From contig NZ_JAPDMU010000007.1 in NCBI RefSeq assembly GCF_026319325.1, forward strand, positions 1 to 48,254: 48,254 bases of DNA, in the 5' to 3' direction. Made by a program: the position numbers and the translations under genes. How positions within the stretch are numbered: the first letter of the stretch is position 1; each line of letters starts with the position of its first letter. Shown here piece by piece: positions 33,761 through 42,370 of the stretch. The stretch comes from Methylophaga sp. OBS3. Lineage in GTDB: Bacteria; Pseudomonadota; Gammaproteobacteria; Nitrosococcales; Methylophagaceae. A model generated the notes under the pieces. That model did no database searches and was not told the DNA's origin. It was given only the letters and a program-made list of their open reading frames with translations.

Positions 33761-34987
33761 ATGGACTATAAACAGAAGCTAACACCCGCCCTTGCTACTC
33801 AGATGAGCAAGACGCAAACAGACAATCATTTTGAAGTCACTGACACAGTTATGGCTGGCTTCAAATTGAAGCGTTACATTTCGGGCACAATGACATTCAG
33901 CCTGATTTACACCGCCCCTGATGGCAAGCGTCTACGTTATACGATGGGTAACTACCCTGCCCTGTCTGTTCCGGCTGCCCGTAAGCTTGCTGAGCAGCTA
34001 TATGCACAAGTTAAGCTTGGTCGTGACATCCAACGTGAAAAACAAGCTGCCCGAAATGTAAAACCAATGCCAACGCTTGGCGATTTCATCAACGAAACGT
34101 ATCTACCTTGGTTCATCACTCACCACAAAGCGCCCAAAGCCAAACTACCTTTCAATCAGTTCAAACATCTGTTTAAAAAACGCTTAGATAAAGTCACAGG
34201 GTGGGAAATTGAAAGCTGGCGGTCGAAACGACATAAGGATGGACTTAGCGCTTCCACGTCAAATCGATACATCGGCACACTTAAAGCCATGTTCAATCGT
34301 GCGGTTGAATGGGAAGTGATTGAGCAAAACCCGCTCAATAAAGTCAAAAAACAGAAGTCTGACAGCCGCGCTATCATCCGTTATCTATCTGTTGATGAAG
34401 AACAGCGCCTGAGATCCACCCTGCGATCGCGTGATCGTCGTTTGGCTCAATCTAACCCATTCTATGCTGGCGGTCGTTTTACACGCTTAGAAGCGATCCT
34501 AGGCGGTTTTCCCGATCACGTTCACCCTATGGTGTTGTTACTAATGAATACCGGCATGCGTCGTGGTGAGATGTTTAACCTTCGCTGGCAAGATGTCGAC
34601 TTCACCAACAAACGTATTACCGTCGTTGGCAACACGTCAAAAACAGGCCAAACACGATACATACCACTCAACGAAGAGGCGTTTCGCGTATTGGATATTT
34701 GGCATAAACAAACCCAACGCCATTCCGGTCATATTTTTGTTGGTAAGAATGGTAAACGCTTTACCAACATCGACAAAGCATGGAAGGTGCTTTTACGTGA
34801 TGCCAAGATTGCTGATTTTCGACTGCATGACCTTCGCCATCATTTTGCAAGCCGCTTAGTGTCTGCCGGTATTGATTTGAACAGCGTCCGTGAGTTGTTG
34901 GGCCATTCAGACATCAAAATGACGCTTCGTTATGCTCACTTATCACCAGCACATTTACACGATGCTGTTGCAGTGTTGAACCGGTAA
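33761..34987 (+). CDS. Tyrosine-recombinase integrase of the second element
   Basis: This 408-residue integrase has a DUF4102-like start (MAGFKLKRYISGTMTFSLIY, MGNYPALSVPAAR), a core-binding domain (103-200) and a complete catalytic set Arg267, His356-x2-Arg359, His382 and Tyr391. It differs from the first integrase throughout, so the two elements were acquired separately. It is probably responsible for the 42-bp repeat 29834-29875/38344-38385. Confidence 0.94.
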   Translation: MDYKQKLTPALATQMSKTQTDNHFEVTDTVMAGFKLKRYISGTMTFSLIYTAPDGKRLRYTMGNYPALSVPAARKLAEQLYAQVKLGRDIQREKQAARNVKPMPTLGDFINETYLPWFITHHKAPKAKLPFNQFKHLFKKRLDKVTGWEIESWRSKRHKDGLSASTSNRYIGTLKAMFNRAVEWEVIEQNPLNKVKKQKSDSRAIIRYLSVDEEQRLRSTLRSRDRRLAQSNPFYAGGRFTRLEAILGGFPDHVHPMVLLLMNTGMRRGEMFNLRWQDVDFTNKRITVVGNTSKTGQTRYIPLNEEAFRVLDIWHKQTQRHSGHIFVGKNGKRFTNIDKAWKVLLRDAKIADFRLHDLRHHFASRLVSAGIDLNSVRELLGHSDIKMTLRYAHLSPAHLHDAVAVLNR

Positions 34988-35037
34988 CAAATGAGCCGAA
35001 CCGCTGTATTGATCACAGAGCCTTTTACAAAGCATCT

Positions 35038-35257
35038 AAGCTACCCTACTTAGGGTCAGTGCAAGATAGTCGCTCAGACGATCACACAGATCGTTTTACG
35101 ACTATATTTCCACCCGAACCTGGCTCACCGACTAACCATCAAACTTGTTACCGTCTAACTTTTCGCCCTTTCATTCTTACGTTTGTTTTATCAAATATGA
35201 ACCGATCCACTCAGCTCATTTTTAAACCGTCGTGACAGTTTGTGTATAGGGTAGCTT
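35038..35257. repeat. 11-bp inverted repeat pair downstream of the second integrase
   Basis: AAGCTACCCTA at 35038-35048 and TAGGGTAGCTT at 35247-35257 are exact inverted copies about 200 bp apart, enclosing the ACGATC/GATCGT dyad. They could be recombination or replication sites of the element. Confidence 0.45.
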
Positions 35258-35635
35258 GGGTCTGACTGAGAAAACTGATCAGAACGATCTACAGTGCCAT
35301 ATAGGTACCTTCCAAACCGCTATGTAAACCCATGCACGTCCACAACGCCCGCGTAATGAAATATTCAAACCGTGCCGCCCATTTTTCACGAACAACTAAA
35401 CTTGCCATACCCCTCGCGCGTTCGCATATGCATGGTTATTAATTAATTTCTTTTTTTAAGTTATTTATTACGTAGAACTCACACTTTTACCCGCACTGAG
35501 AAAACCATTGAATTTAAAAGACAAAACCTCGGTTTGGGAAAATTGGAAGTCCTAGAAAAAACCGTAAGGTGCGTGGGGGATGCGTTTTAAATAAACTGGC
35601 TTTCCCGATTCGTCCTTATACAGGCGGAATTTGAT

Positions 35636-35701
35636 GATGCTGATGCTGATGCTGATGCTGATGCTGATGCTGATGCTGATGCTGATGCTGATGCTGATGC
35701 T
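35636..35701 (+). repeat. Hexanucleotide tandem array (GATGCT)x11
   Basis: There are eleven perfect copies (66 bp) without mismatch. One plus frame reads Met-Leu repeats from an ATG at 35634 and continues 28 codons past the array to a TGA at 35790. That 52-codon frame has no ribosome site, so it is not called as a gene. Confidence 0.95.
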
Positions 35702-35760
35702 TAGCTATCTTAAAGTATTAATTTTTTTAAATATTAACTCTGATGAGAGGCAATATTTCC

Positions 35761-35788
35761 CTAACCCTGTGTGCTTACACAGGGTTAG
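35761..35788. other. Perfect 12-bp hairpin
   Basis: CTAACCCTGTGT-GCTT-ACACAGGGTTAG is a perfect stem with a 4-nt loop, with no T-run on either side. It may be a structured RNA end, a replication hairpin or a recombination site. Confidence 0.6.
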
Positions 35789-36364
35789 TTGAACCTGCCC
35801 AAATGAATCTATCTCTGCATAAGGGGACTCGACTTCATCACATTTTGTGTTGTTAATGCCCCTAGTCGTGACGGCTCAAGACATTAACTCACCAGCCCGA
35901 CTGTGATGACCTCTCTCGAGGCAACTCCGTCTGTGCACCCTATTGCTGGATTCCTTCTAGGTGCTATCACTTTGCGTGATTTATAAACAATACCCGAACG
36001 TACAACTATACCGATAAAGTATTGAGTGAATACATCGATATAAGATCACATTTTTGCATTCCGTTCAACAACCATACTTTTACCCAAAACAAGAACACAT
36101 CAATGAAAGATCAACGGGAGATCAATAGCAAAATGACTGTTTGTTGTGCCCTCCCCCTCGACATGCACGTCAGAAGCAACAGGATCAATTCTGCTGGATC
36201 CGTAAGGTCATACCCACGTAACCCTATTTCATAGCAAGTAAAGAGGCTCAGATCGCTTTACAGATCGTCATAGGTTTGCACTCAACAAGTCGTAACTAAC
36301 AGGTTTGTTGTTTTAAAAATTCACACTAGTCAAAACAGCCTTATACAAGCATTGAATACCGTGT

Positions 36365-37195
36365 ATGTCGTTGGTAGATAAATACATGGTCGTAAGCTAT
36401 TCTTCTGAAATTGCATTCATGGATGAATTAATGAGATCGCCACTTAAAGATAATCCCCTTCACAACCCAGCCGAATCTTTGGATAAGGAAATTGAAAAGC
36501 TGGTTCATGAGGATGCGACCAAATACATAATTATGCTGGTTTTCATGGTCGTGCTTACGCTTCAAGAATGGTGGCGATGGTTTTTTGAACTTAAACCAAA
36601 TCCAATTATTGTCACTGCGATAGCTTTTATTGTTATTCCATACGCAGTTTGGAAACTTTATAAATTCCGTCTCAAGCTTAAGAACCTGAGGTTAGGCCGT
36701 GATGGTGAAAAAGCCGTTGGTCAGCACCTTGAAAGCCTTCGTGAATCATCCGCACGGGTATTTCATGACATTCCAGCATCGAACTTCAACCTTGACCATG
36801 TTGTGATTGCGAAAAGCGGCATCTACGTAATTGAAACAAAAACGTACAGCAAACCGGCGTCAGGCTCACCTAAAATTGTTTTTGATGGCACAACGCTCAG
36901 AATGAATACAGGTGTAAAAACGGACAAGCCCGTTATACAAGTTCAAGCTGCTTGCCGCTGGTTGAGTGACTTACTCAAGCAATCGACCGGCAAATCGTTT
37001 CCTGTGAAGTCTGTGATCGTGTTTCCGGGCTGGTTCATTGAACCAACAAGTGAAGCAAAGAACAGTGATGTTTGGGTTCTCAACCCCAAAGGCCTTCCGA
37101 CATTCATCAGCAACAGTGCGGATAGGCTAAGTTCTGATGAAGTAAGCATGGCTGCATACCATCTTTCCCGGTATGTAAGAAGTTACAAAGCTTAA
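36365..37195 (+). CDS. Membrane-anchored NERD (nuclease-related) protein
   Basis: This 276-residue protein has two TM segments (about 53-72 and 80-100), then a NERD domain. The domain has LGRDGEKAVGQHLESL (113-128), NFNLDHVVIAKSGIYVIETKTYS (about 143-165, with Asp and Glu-x-Lys as in PD-(D/E)xK folds) and a VIVFPGWFIE strand. NERD proteins are predicted nucleases of mobile and defence loci. No clear ribosome site favours one of the three possible N-terminal Met codons. It is convergent with the HNH-HIT gene, overlapping by 4 bp. Confidence 0.87.
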   Translation: MSLVDKYMVVSYSSEIAFMDELMRSPLKDNPLHNPAESLDKEIEKLVHEDATKYIIMLVFMVVLTLQEWWRWFFELKPNPIIVTAIAFIVIPYAVWKLYKFRLKLKNLRLGRDGEKAVGQHLESLRESSARVFHDIPASNFNLDHVVIAKSGIYVIETKTYSKPASGSPKIVFDGTTLRMNTGVKTDKPVIQVQAACRWLSDLLKQSTGKSFPVKSVIVFPGWFIEPTSEAKNSDVWVLNPKGLPTFISNSADRLSSDEVSMAAYHLSRYVRSYKA

Positions 37196-38205
37196 ATTTT
37201 GTAATTCTGTTTTGAGGGTATAACGCCCCTTACACCACCCCTTGGATCAACCATATCGCCATCTCGTCTTGGGATCAAATGCATGTGAACATGCATAACA
37301 GTTTGTCCGGCCGATGTATTCACGTTTATACCAATGTTCCAACCAGTAATCGATGCATCCATTTTTTCAAGATGATTTTTCTGCTGTTCAAGCAAAAGAT
37401 TAAGGCCATTCACTTCTGAACGATACAAGTCAAAATAGTTGGCAACATGCCTCTTAGGAATGAAAAGCGTATGACCTTCTGTAACGGGGTAACCATCATA
37501 AAGTGCGTAGGCAACGTCATTTACCAAAAGCTTTTGATCATGTTTCACAAGCCGCTCATGACCATTTTGAAACTGACAAAAGTAACAGCCGTCATCTCTA
37601 TCATTAAAACTATCGGTTATGGCTCTAAAATCAGTATTATCCCTGTTACCTTTTTGCGCGTTGCACTTACGACATAAAACTTGAAAGTTACTTTCATCAT
37701 TACTGCCGCCTTTAGACACCGGCTGAATATGGTCAACGTCTAATTGTCGTTCCTGACTACTAATGCCACACAACTCACATCTATTTCCGGCTCGTTTCAG
37801 TATTTCAAACCTACTTCTACCGGGAATGTAGCCCCTTACGTTTGTATTGAATGGATCCGTCAGCCCAAGGTAGTCGTCAATTCTATTGCTCAAAATACCT
37901 TTAATTTCATCTAATTGGGCATCTGACAAGCCATCAAATATTTTTGAGAGCTTATAACTATTAGCGTGCCTTTCAATCAGCCCTACGCCTTCCAAACGCT
38001 TTCCGGGCATAGGGTAAACTCTCTTTTCATATTCTTTCTGCATTCCAGCATCAGCCAATATGAACTCTCTTGCGATTTCAGAAGTTGATGCAACACCGTT
38101 GTTATTGATGAGGGTCAATAATAAAACTGGCTTATATACGTGCGACATACGCATTCCAGTTTTGGAACGCAGATAACTTTTAAGCCCTTCAAAATCTTCT
38201 AGCAT
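37192..38205 (-). CDS. Fusion of HNH endonuclease and HIT nucleotide-hydrolase domains
   Basis: This 337-residue protein has three parts. The N-terminal 110 residues are helical, winged-helix-like (YKPVLLLTLINNNGVASTSEIA). The HNH nuclease is at about 130-190: Cys143-x2-Cys146, DVDHIQPVSKGG (156-167), NFQVLCRKCNAQKGNR. A HIT domain is at about 205-330, with CYFC (207-210), HTLFIPKRH (245-253) and the triad HVHMH (305-309). HIT proteins hydrolyse nucleotide-phosphate or nucleotidyl-protein/DNA bonds. Combining DNA cutting with nucleotidyl removal in one chain is unusual. It is the last gene before the right tRNA fragment. Confidence 0.9.
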   Translation of the reverse strand: MLEDFEGLKSYLRSKTGMRMSHVYKPVLLLTLINNNGVASTSEIAREFILADAGMQKEYEKRVYPMPGKRLEGVGLIERHANSYKLSKIFDGLSDAQLDEIKGILSNRIDDYLGLTDPFNTNVRGYIPGRSRFEILKRAGNRCELCGISSQERQLDVDHIQPVSKGGSNDESNFQVLCRKCNAQKGNRDNTDFRAITDSFNDRDDGCYFCQFQNGHERLVKHDQKLLVNDVAYALYDGYPVTEGHTLFIPKRHVANYFDLYRSEVNGLNLLLEQQKNHLEKMDASITGWNIGINVNTSAGQTVMHVHMHLIPRRDGDMVDPRGGVRGVIPSKQNYKI

Positions 38206-38343
38206 TAACTTTCCTTAGTTCTCATCCTTAGTTAAAACCAACAATATCATTAACCGGATGCTAACCGGAAACTCAGCCACAAACTCAATAAAATCACGGG
38301 ATTGCCTTGCCGTAGAAGGCGGCTTCGATAATGCACTGGAGGA

Positions 38344-38385
38344 CTTAGGAGGGGGACGCTCTATCCAGCTGAGCTACGAGGACAA
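38344..38385 (-). repeat. attR: displaced 5' half of tRNA-Arg with anticodon core
   Basis: These 42 bases are identical to 29834-29875, running from the anticodon loop through the acceptor 5' strand. Beyond it TGGGCATTATA is also kept, i.e. the original TATAAT -10 box. It marks the right boundary of the composite island; DNA to the right is chromosomal. Confidence 0.9.
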
Positions 38386-38450
38386 ATTGTGGGCATTATA
38401 CATTGCTTCAAATAACCATCACATGGAGACCAGTAAAGCAGCTTCAAACG

Positions 38451-38660
38451 TCATACGCTATGCATAACATGGCTTGGCTCGACGTCAGAAACAGTATCGA
38501 TACGCTGCCAAAACTTTTCGTGAATATAGAATGCAACGGTATTAATCGCTGGCTCAACAATCGCCAATGCGCTGCCAAACAAAATACTACCCGTCATCAA
38601 ATAGCCAACGGTGAATGCCACACTAAAATGGACAACCGCGAAGCTCATTGTTTTAGTCAT
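38451..38660 (-). CDS. DUF2061 small membrane protein
   Basis: This is a 69-residue protein from ATG 38658-38660, which follows an AGGGGA site (an upstream ATG would add 10 residues). The sequence MTKTMSFAVVHFSVAFTVGY, a second hydrophobic segment (GSALAIVEPAINTVAFYIHEKFW) and the final basic/His end fit DUF2061. Function of the family is unknown. Confidence 0.85.
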   Translation of the reverse strand: MTKTMSFAVVHFSVAFTVGYLMTGSILFGSALAIVEPAINTVAFYIHEKFWQRIDTVSDVEPSHVMHSV

Positions 38661-38679
38661 AATCATTCCCCTTGCACTT

Positions 38680-38770
38680 GTTGAGAACAATTATCATTAA
38701 TATTTAAAATTGAGTAAAACGATTAAATCCACTTAATACAATAGAAAAAAACGATAATATTGTTCTCAAC
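38680..38770. repeat. Inverted repeat spanning the gap upstream of the DUF2061 gene
   Basis: GTTGAGAACAAT (38680-38691) and ATTGTTCTCAAC (38759-38770) are exact inverted copies. The inner TATC/GATA also pair with a 2-base slip. The left arm overlaps the leader of the DUF2061 gene and the right arm lies 28 bp beyond the cotransporter stop. It could be a paired operator, a terminator-like structure or a tiny MITE of 91 bp. Confidence 0.6.
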
Positions 38771-38797
38771 AGGTAAACTCAGGCTCGAACAAATGGC

Positions 38798-40420
38798 CTA
38801 ATTTTTCAAACAGATTGTGACTGTATGTAACTGCTCACAGGACTTGATGTAGTGCTCAACCATCTGCTGAATCGTTTTAATCAACTCCATGATCGCCATC
38901 GCACTTTGAATGGTCAGCGTTGATGACATTGCATAACGTAATGTCTTCGTTTTCATGTTTTGATAAGCCTGTTTATTTTCAGCTAATTTATTCTCAAAAA
39001 AAGCCTGAGCATCAGCACCATCAGGATTCGTACTGGCAGCAAGCATGACTCTTGTTGCCCGACAATAATGCTGCAACTCAGTGAATACGACAGGCTCAAG
39101 TTCAGCGGCAACATCATCTAAAGTGGCGCTTACATTCAGTGCATGGTCAGCACTCGATAAACAATACTGTTGTGCCAAAATAAGTGTTTCTACTTTGGCC
39201 ACCAAGTCTTGGGTCAACGTTTGCTTCTCGATAGCGGTAATAAACTGAGCAACTTGATCACCAAGTTGCTCAATCCCCCGGTAATTCGCTACCAATTCAG
39301 TGGGATTGTTGTCTTCTGTTTTTAATGCCGCTCTTAACAAACTTTGCAGCAATCCATTAAAACGTAGTAATTCTTTATGTAAAGCAACCACGGCAATTGC
39401 TGGGGAGACAGCAACGTTTTTATCGATAAATTGTGGCTTTGAAATAATGTCCTGTTGGCTAACAAAGCGATGTTCCAGAAACGAAGATATTCTGGCTATC
39501 AATGGCCAAACCAAAATCACCCCAAGTACATTAAACACAGTATGAAAAAGCGCCAATACCACTTCAGGTGTATCTGCCAAATTTAATAAGTGACTCAGTT
39601 GTGCTATCAACCACATCAACAGTGGCAAAACCAAAACTGCCACACAAGCAGTCAGTAAATTAAACACCACATGCGCAGCGGCTACACGCTTGGCATTGGC
39701 AGTGGCGCCAATCACTGCCATCACCGCGGTTGAGGTGGTGCCCAAATTTGCACCAATTATCATTAAAGCGGCATCGTTTAAGCCAACCACGCCACCTGCT
39801 GCACCAGTCAAAATAATAGCAATTGCAGCACTAGACGATTGGGTTAATAACGTCATCAAAAAGCCGATAGCAACAAAGGTGATCGCGCCACCGGCATGTT
39901 CAGATGACAACTGTTGAAAGTCGATCCCTGATGACAAACCATCAAATGCTGTACGCAAAACATCGATGCCAACAAAAAACAAGCCAAAACCGACTAAAGC
40001 CCAGCCAAAGTGAGCAAGGCGTTTGCCCGTCCAAAACAGATGCAAAAACATGCCAATCCCAATCATAGGCAAGGCAAATAATTCTATTTTGAATTTGAAA
40101 CCGATCAGTGCGACTAGCCAGCCTGTCATGGTGGTGCCAACATTGGCACCAAAAACAACCCCTAAAGACTGACGCAAGGTCATCAATCCAGAATTTACAA
40201 AACCAATCGTTGCGACGGTGACTGCACTAGATGATTGCACTATCCCGGTAATTGCCGCGCCGCTTAATAGCCCATGTAGTGGCGTATCCGTCCACTTCTC
40301 AAGAATTTTTCTTAAAGTACGGCCGGCGACAAGCCGTAAACCATCACTGATGATGCCAACAGCCAACATGAACAAACCCAACCCACCAAACAAAACGGCC
40401 AGACTTTGAAGTAATGCCAT
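38798..40420 (-). CDS. Na+/phosphate cotransporter family protein with PhoU-like tail
   Basis: This 540-residue protein has repeated NptA/YjbB transport domains with the QSSSA signatures (GIVQSSSAVTVATIGF near 60 and TQSSSAAIAIILTG near 195) and about eight TM segments in the first 320 residues. A cytoplasmic PhoU-like helical domain lies in the last 190. It mediates sodium-linked phosphate movement across the inner membrane. There is about 60 bp to the next gene upstream, and it is probably transcribed alone. Confidence 0.92.
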   Translation of the reverse strand: MALLQSLAVLFGGLGLFMLAVGIISDGLRLVAGRTLRKILEKWTDTPLHGLLSGAAITGIVQSSSAVTVATIGFVNSGLMTLRQSLGVVFGANVGTTMTGWLVALIGFKFKIELFALPMIGIGMFLHLFWTGKRLAHFGWALVGFGLFFVGIDVLRTAFDGLSSGIDFQQLSSEHAGGAITFVAIGFLMTLLTQSSSAAIAIILTGAAGGVVGLNDAALMIIGANLGTTSTAVMAVIGATANAKRVAAAHVVFNLLTACVAVLVLPLLMWLIAQLSHLLNLADTPEVVLALFHTVFNVLGVILVWPLIARISSFLEHRFVSQQDIISKPQFIDKNVAVSPAIAVVALHKELLRFNGLLQSLLRAALKTEDNNPTELVANYRGIEQLGDQVAQFITAIEKQTLTQDLVAKVETLILAQQYCLSSADHALNVSATLDDVAAELEPVVFTELQHYCRATRVMLAASTNPDGADAQAFFENKLAENKQAYQNMKTKTLRYAMSSTLTIQSAMAIMELIKTIQQMVEHYIKSCEQLHTVTICLKN

Positions 40421-40478
40421 TAGCAGCTCCTTAGCGTTGAGCCATTACCTAGGTATATTTTCTTAGAAAATGATCTGC

Positions 40479-41096
40479 TTATCGGATAGTAGGATACGGG
40501 CATGGCAAATTTTCAAGTTCTGTAACCATTTGCATCACTTGCTCTCGGGCAGCAGCATCACATTTACCTAATAGGTCTTCTGTTATTGACGTATTTACTT
40601 TGCAATATTGCCCTTTCGAGTAATGCATAAAAGACGCAATAGAACGGGGAGCGACTGAAAACGTCTCAGGGTAAATAACCCTAATGTGCCTGCCGCCCCA
40701 ATCATGGTGTTCGCTGTAAAAACCAATATCACCACAGATAACACGATTATCGTATTCCGCTAAAAGCCGCTCTCGATAACCTTTTTCATAAGCCGCGACC
40801 TCTTTCTGATACATATCTTTATTAATGTCATTCAAAAAGGCGATACTGAAGAAAATAGCAATACCATTGGCTGTTAAAACAAGCCATAACGCTTTTCTAA
40901 GATGCTTTTTAACAATGCAAAAGAGCGCCAACAGATTCAGTAATAGAACGACAACAATCGATAGTTGCATCGCTTTATCAACAAAGCTGGCAACCGAGCC
41001 CAAATAAATGAACTGGGCAAAGATCAAAAATAATCCTGATAGCAATATCAATAAGCCAAGTCCCAGCGACTTTAAAATGTAGTTTTTATTTGTCAT
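40479..41096 (-). CDS. Small inner-membrane protein with periplasmic domain
   Basis: About 205 residues from ATG 41094-41096 (behind GTGAG); a longer frame reaches 41144. Three hydrophobic segments lie in the first 100 residues (SLGLGLLILLSGLFLIFAQF, LSIVVVLLLNLLALFC, LVLTANGIAIFFSIAF), then a soluble tail with four Cys. The family was not recognised. Confidence 0.65.
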   Translation of the reverse strand: MTNKNYILKSLGLGLLILLSGLFLIFAQFIYLGSVASFVDKAMQLSIVVVLLLNLLALFCIVKKHLRKALWLVLTANGIAIFFSIAFLNDINKDMYQKEVAAYEKGYRERLLAEYDNRVICGDIGFYSEHHDWGGRHIRVIYPETFSVAPRSIASFMHYSKGQYCKVNTSITEDLLGKCDAAAREQVMQMVTELENLPCPYPTIR

Positions 41097-41273
41097 TTCT
41101 GGCTCACTTAAACCAAAACATCTGAAATCGTAGCTCGCCAACAAGCCAACTTGATTTCAATATAAATGAAAATACAAAACCTGATGATGAATTTATCGGC
41201 TTTTATCGCCTCGCCGACATCATAAGAAACCAATTTGCTTGCAACAGGTCATTAACCTAAAAAGGACTCTGGG

Positions 41274-42260
41274 ATGACTTCGATAGCAGTGATAGGCAGT
41301 GGCTTGAGTGGACTAACTTTAGCCCATAAATTACGTAGCCAGTTTGAGGTTCAGATTTTTGAAAAGGCACCCAAGCCAGGAGGCCGAATTACCAGTCGAT
41401 TATCACCACACTTCACATTTGATCATGGTGCACAATTTTTTTCTGTAAAAACCCCAACCTTCGCCGAATTCATCCACCCAATGCTTGAATCAGGGGTGAT
41501 TGCCGATTGGCAGGCAAGGTTTGTTGAGATTGATGTTGACGAAATTACCAGTCACCGTGAGTGGACAGGTGAATTTCCACATTATGTTGGCACACCATCA
41601 ATGGCTGCTATCAGTGAGTGGCTCTCCAATGGCCTCAACATTCACTACGATGCTAAAGTGACTCAGCTTATTCAGAAAGATAAGCAGTGGATAGTTGAAA
41701 CAGAAGATGGCCTTAGATCTCAGCCATTTGATTGGCTCATCACCACCCCACCGGTTGAGCAAGCATCAGCCCTACTGCCAGATCACATCGTTTACAAAAC
41801 ATCATTAGCGGCTATCAAAATGCTGCCTTGTTATGCACTGATGGTGGCATTAAAAGAATCCCCCAACCTTGCATTTGACGCTGCACTAGTTAAAGACCAA
41901 AACCTCAGTTGGATTTCGGTCAATCACACCAAACCCGGTCGAAAAGGATTTGGTCTAGTGAGTCATGCAGCAAATACCTGGGCTGCTGAAAACATTGATA
42001 TCCCGCTGCCCGAAGTAAAAAAGAAGATGTTAGCGACCCTACTTAAAATCACTAACATTTCACCAGAAATAATTGTAGAAACAGATATTAAACGCTGGGT
42101 TTACGCCAATATTGCAAAGCAAGATGGTCCGCCCTACTTTATTGATCATGCAAACCGTATTGCCAGTTGTGGCGACTGGTGTATCGCGGGCCGCGTTGAA
42201 GCGGCATTTACCAGTGGTTCACTTCTCGCCAACACGATAATTGAAATGAACTCACCTTAA
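41274..42260 (+). CDS. NAD(P)/FAD-dependent oxidoreductase, renalase-like
   Basis: This 328-residue flavoprotein has the dinucleotide-binding GSGLSGLTLAHKLR (8-21), EKAPKPGGRITSR (30-42) and the DHGAQFFSV block typical of bacterial renalase-like amine oxidases. GDWCIAGRVEAAFTSG lies near the C-terminus (FAD-binding). An AAGGA site lies 8 bp before the ATG. The substrate is unknown. Confidence 0.88.
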   Translation: MTSIAVIGSGLSGLTLAHKLRSQFEVQIFEKAPKPGGRITSRLSPHFTFDHGAQFFSVKTPTFAEFIHPMLESGVIADWQARFVEIDVDEITSHREWTGEFPHYVGTPSMAAISEWLSNGLNIHYDAKVTQLIQKDKQWIVETEDGLRSQPFDWLITTPPVEQASALLPDHIVYKTSLAAIKMLPCYALMVALKESPNLAFDAALVKDQNLSWISVNHTKPGRKGFGLVSHAANTWAAENIDIPLPEVKKKMLATLLKITNISPEIIVETDIKRWVYANIAKQDGPPYFIDHANRIASCGDWCIAGRVEAAFTSGSLLANTIIEMNSP

Positions 42261-42370
42261 ATAAATAAACCGTTAGCTCAACATATTGTAGTTAATGGTC
42301 ACAATTTAACCATTTACAAAACAGGTATTTGTATGGTCACATTAATCATGCCTGACCGCTGGAGTGCCAT

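Larger units (their letters stand above)
34988..36364. other. 1.4-kb gene-free region with dyads and a tandem array
   Basis: No confident gene was found. It holds ACGATC-ACACA-GATCGT (35078-35094) and an 11-bp inverted pair, AAGCTACCCTA (35038-35048) with TAGGGTAGCTT (35247-35257). It also holds the GATGCT array (35636-35701) and a 12-bp perfect hairpin (35761-35788). A 70-codon frame at 36022 lacks a ribosome site and looks spurious. The region may be regulatory or a decayed gene block. Confidence 0.6.

Noticed and set aside
35634..35792. 52-codon Met-Leu repeat ORF
   Set aside because: No ribosome site and no plausible function; kept only as a note under the repeat.
36022..36234. 70-codon open frame
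   Set aside because: No ribosome site, no recognisable domain and atypical composition in a dyad-rich non-coding block.
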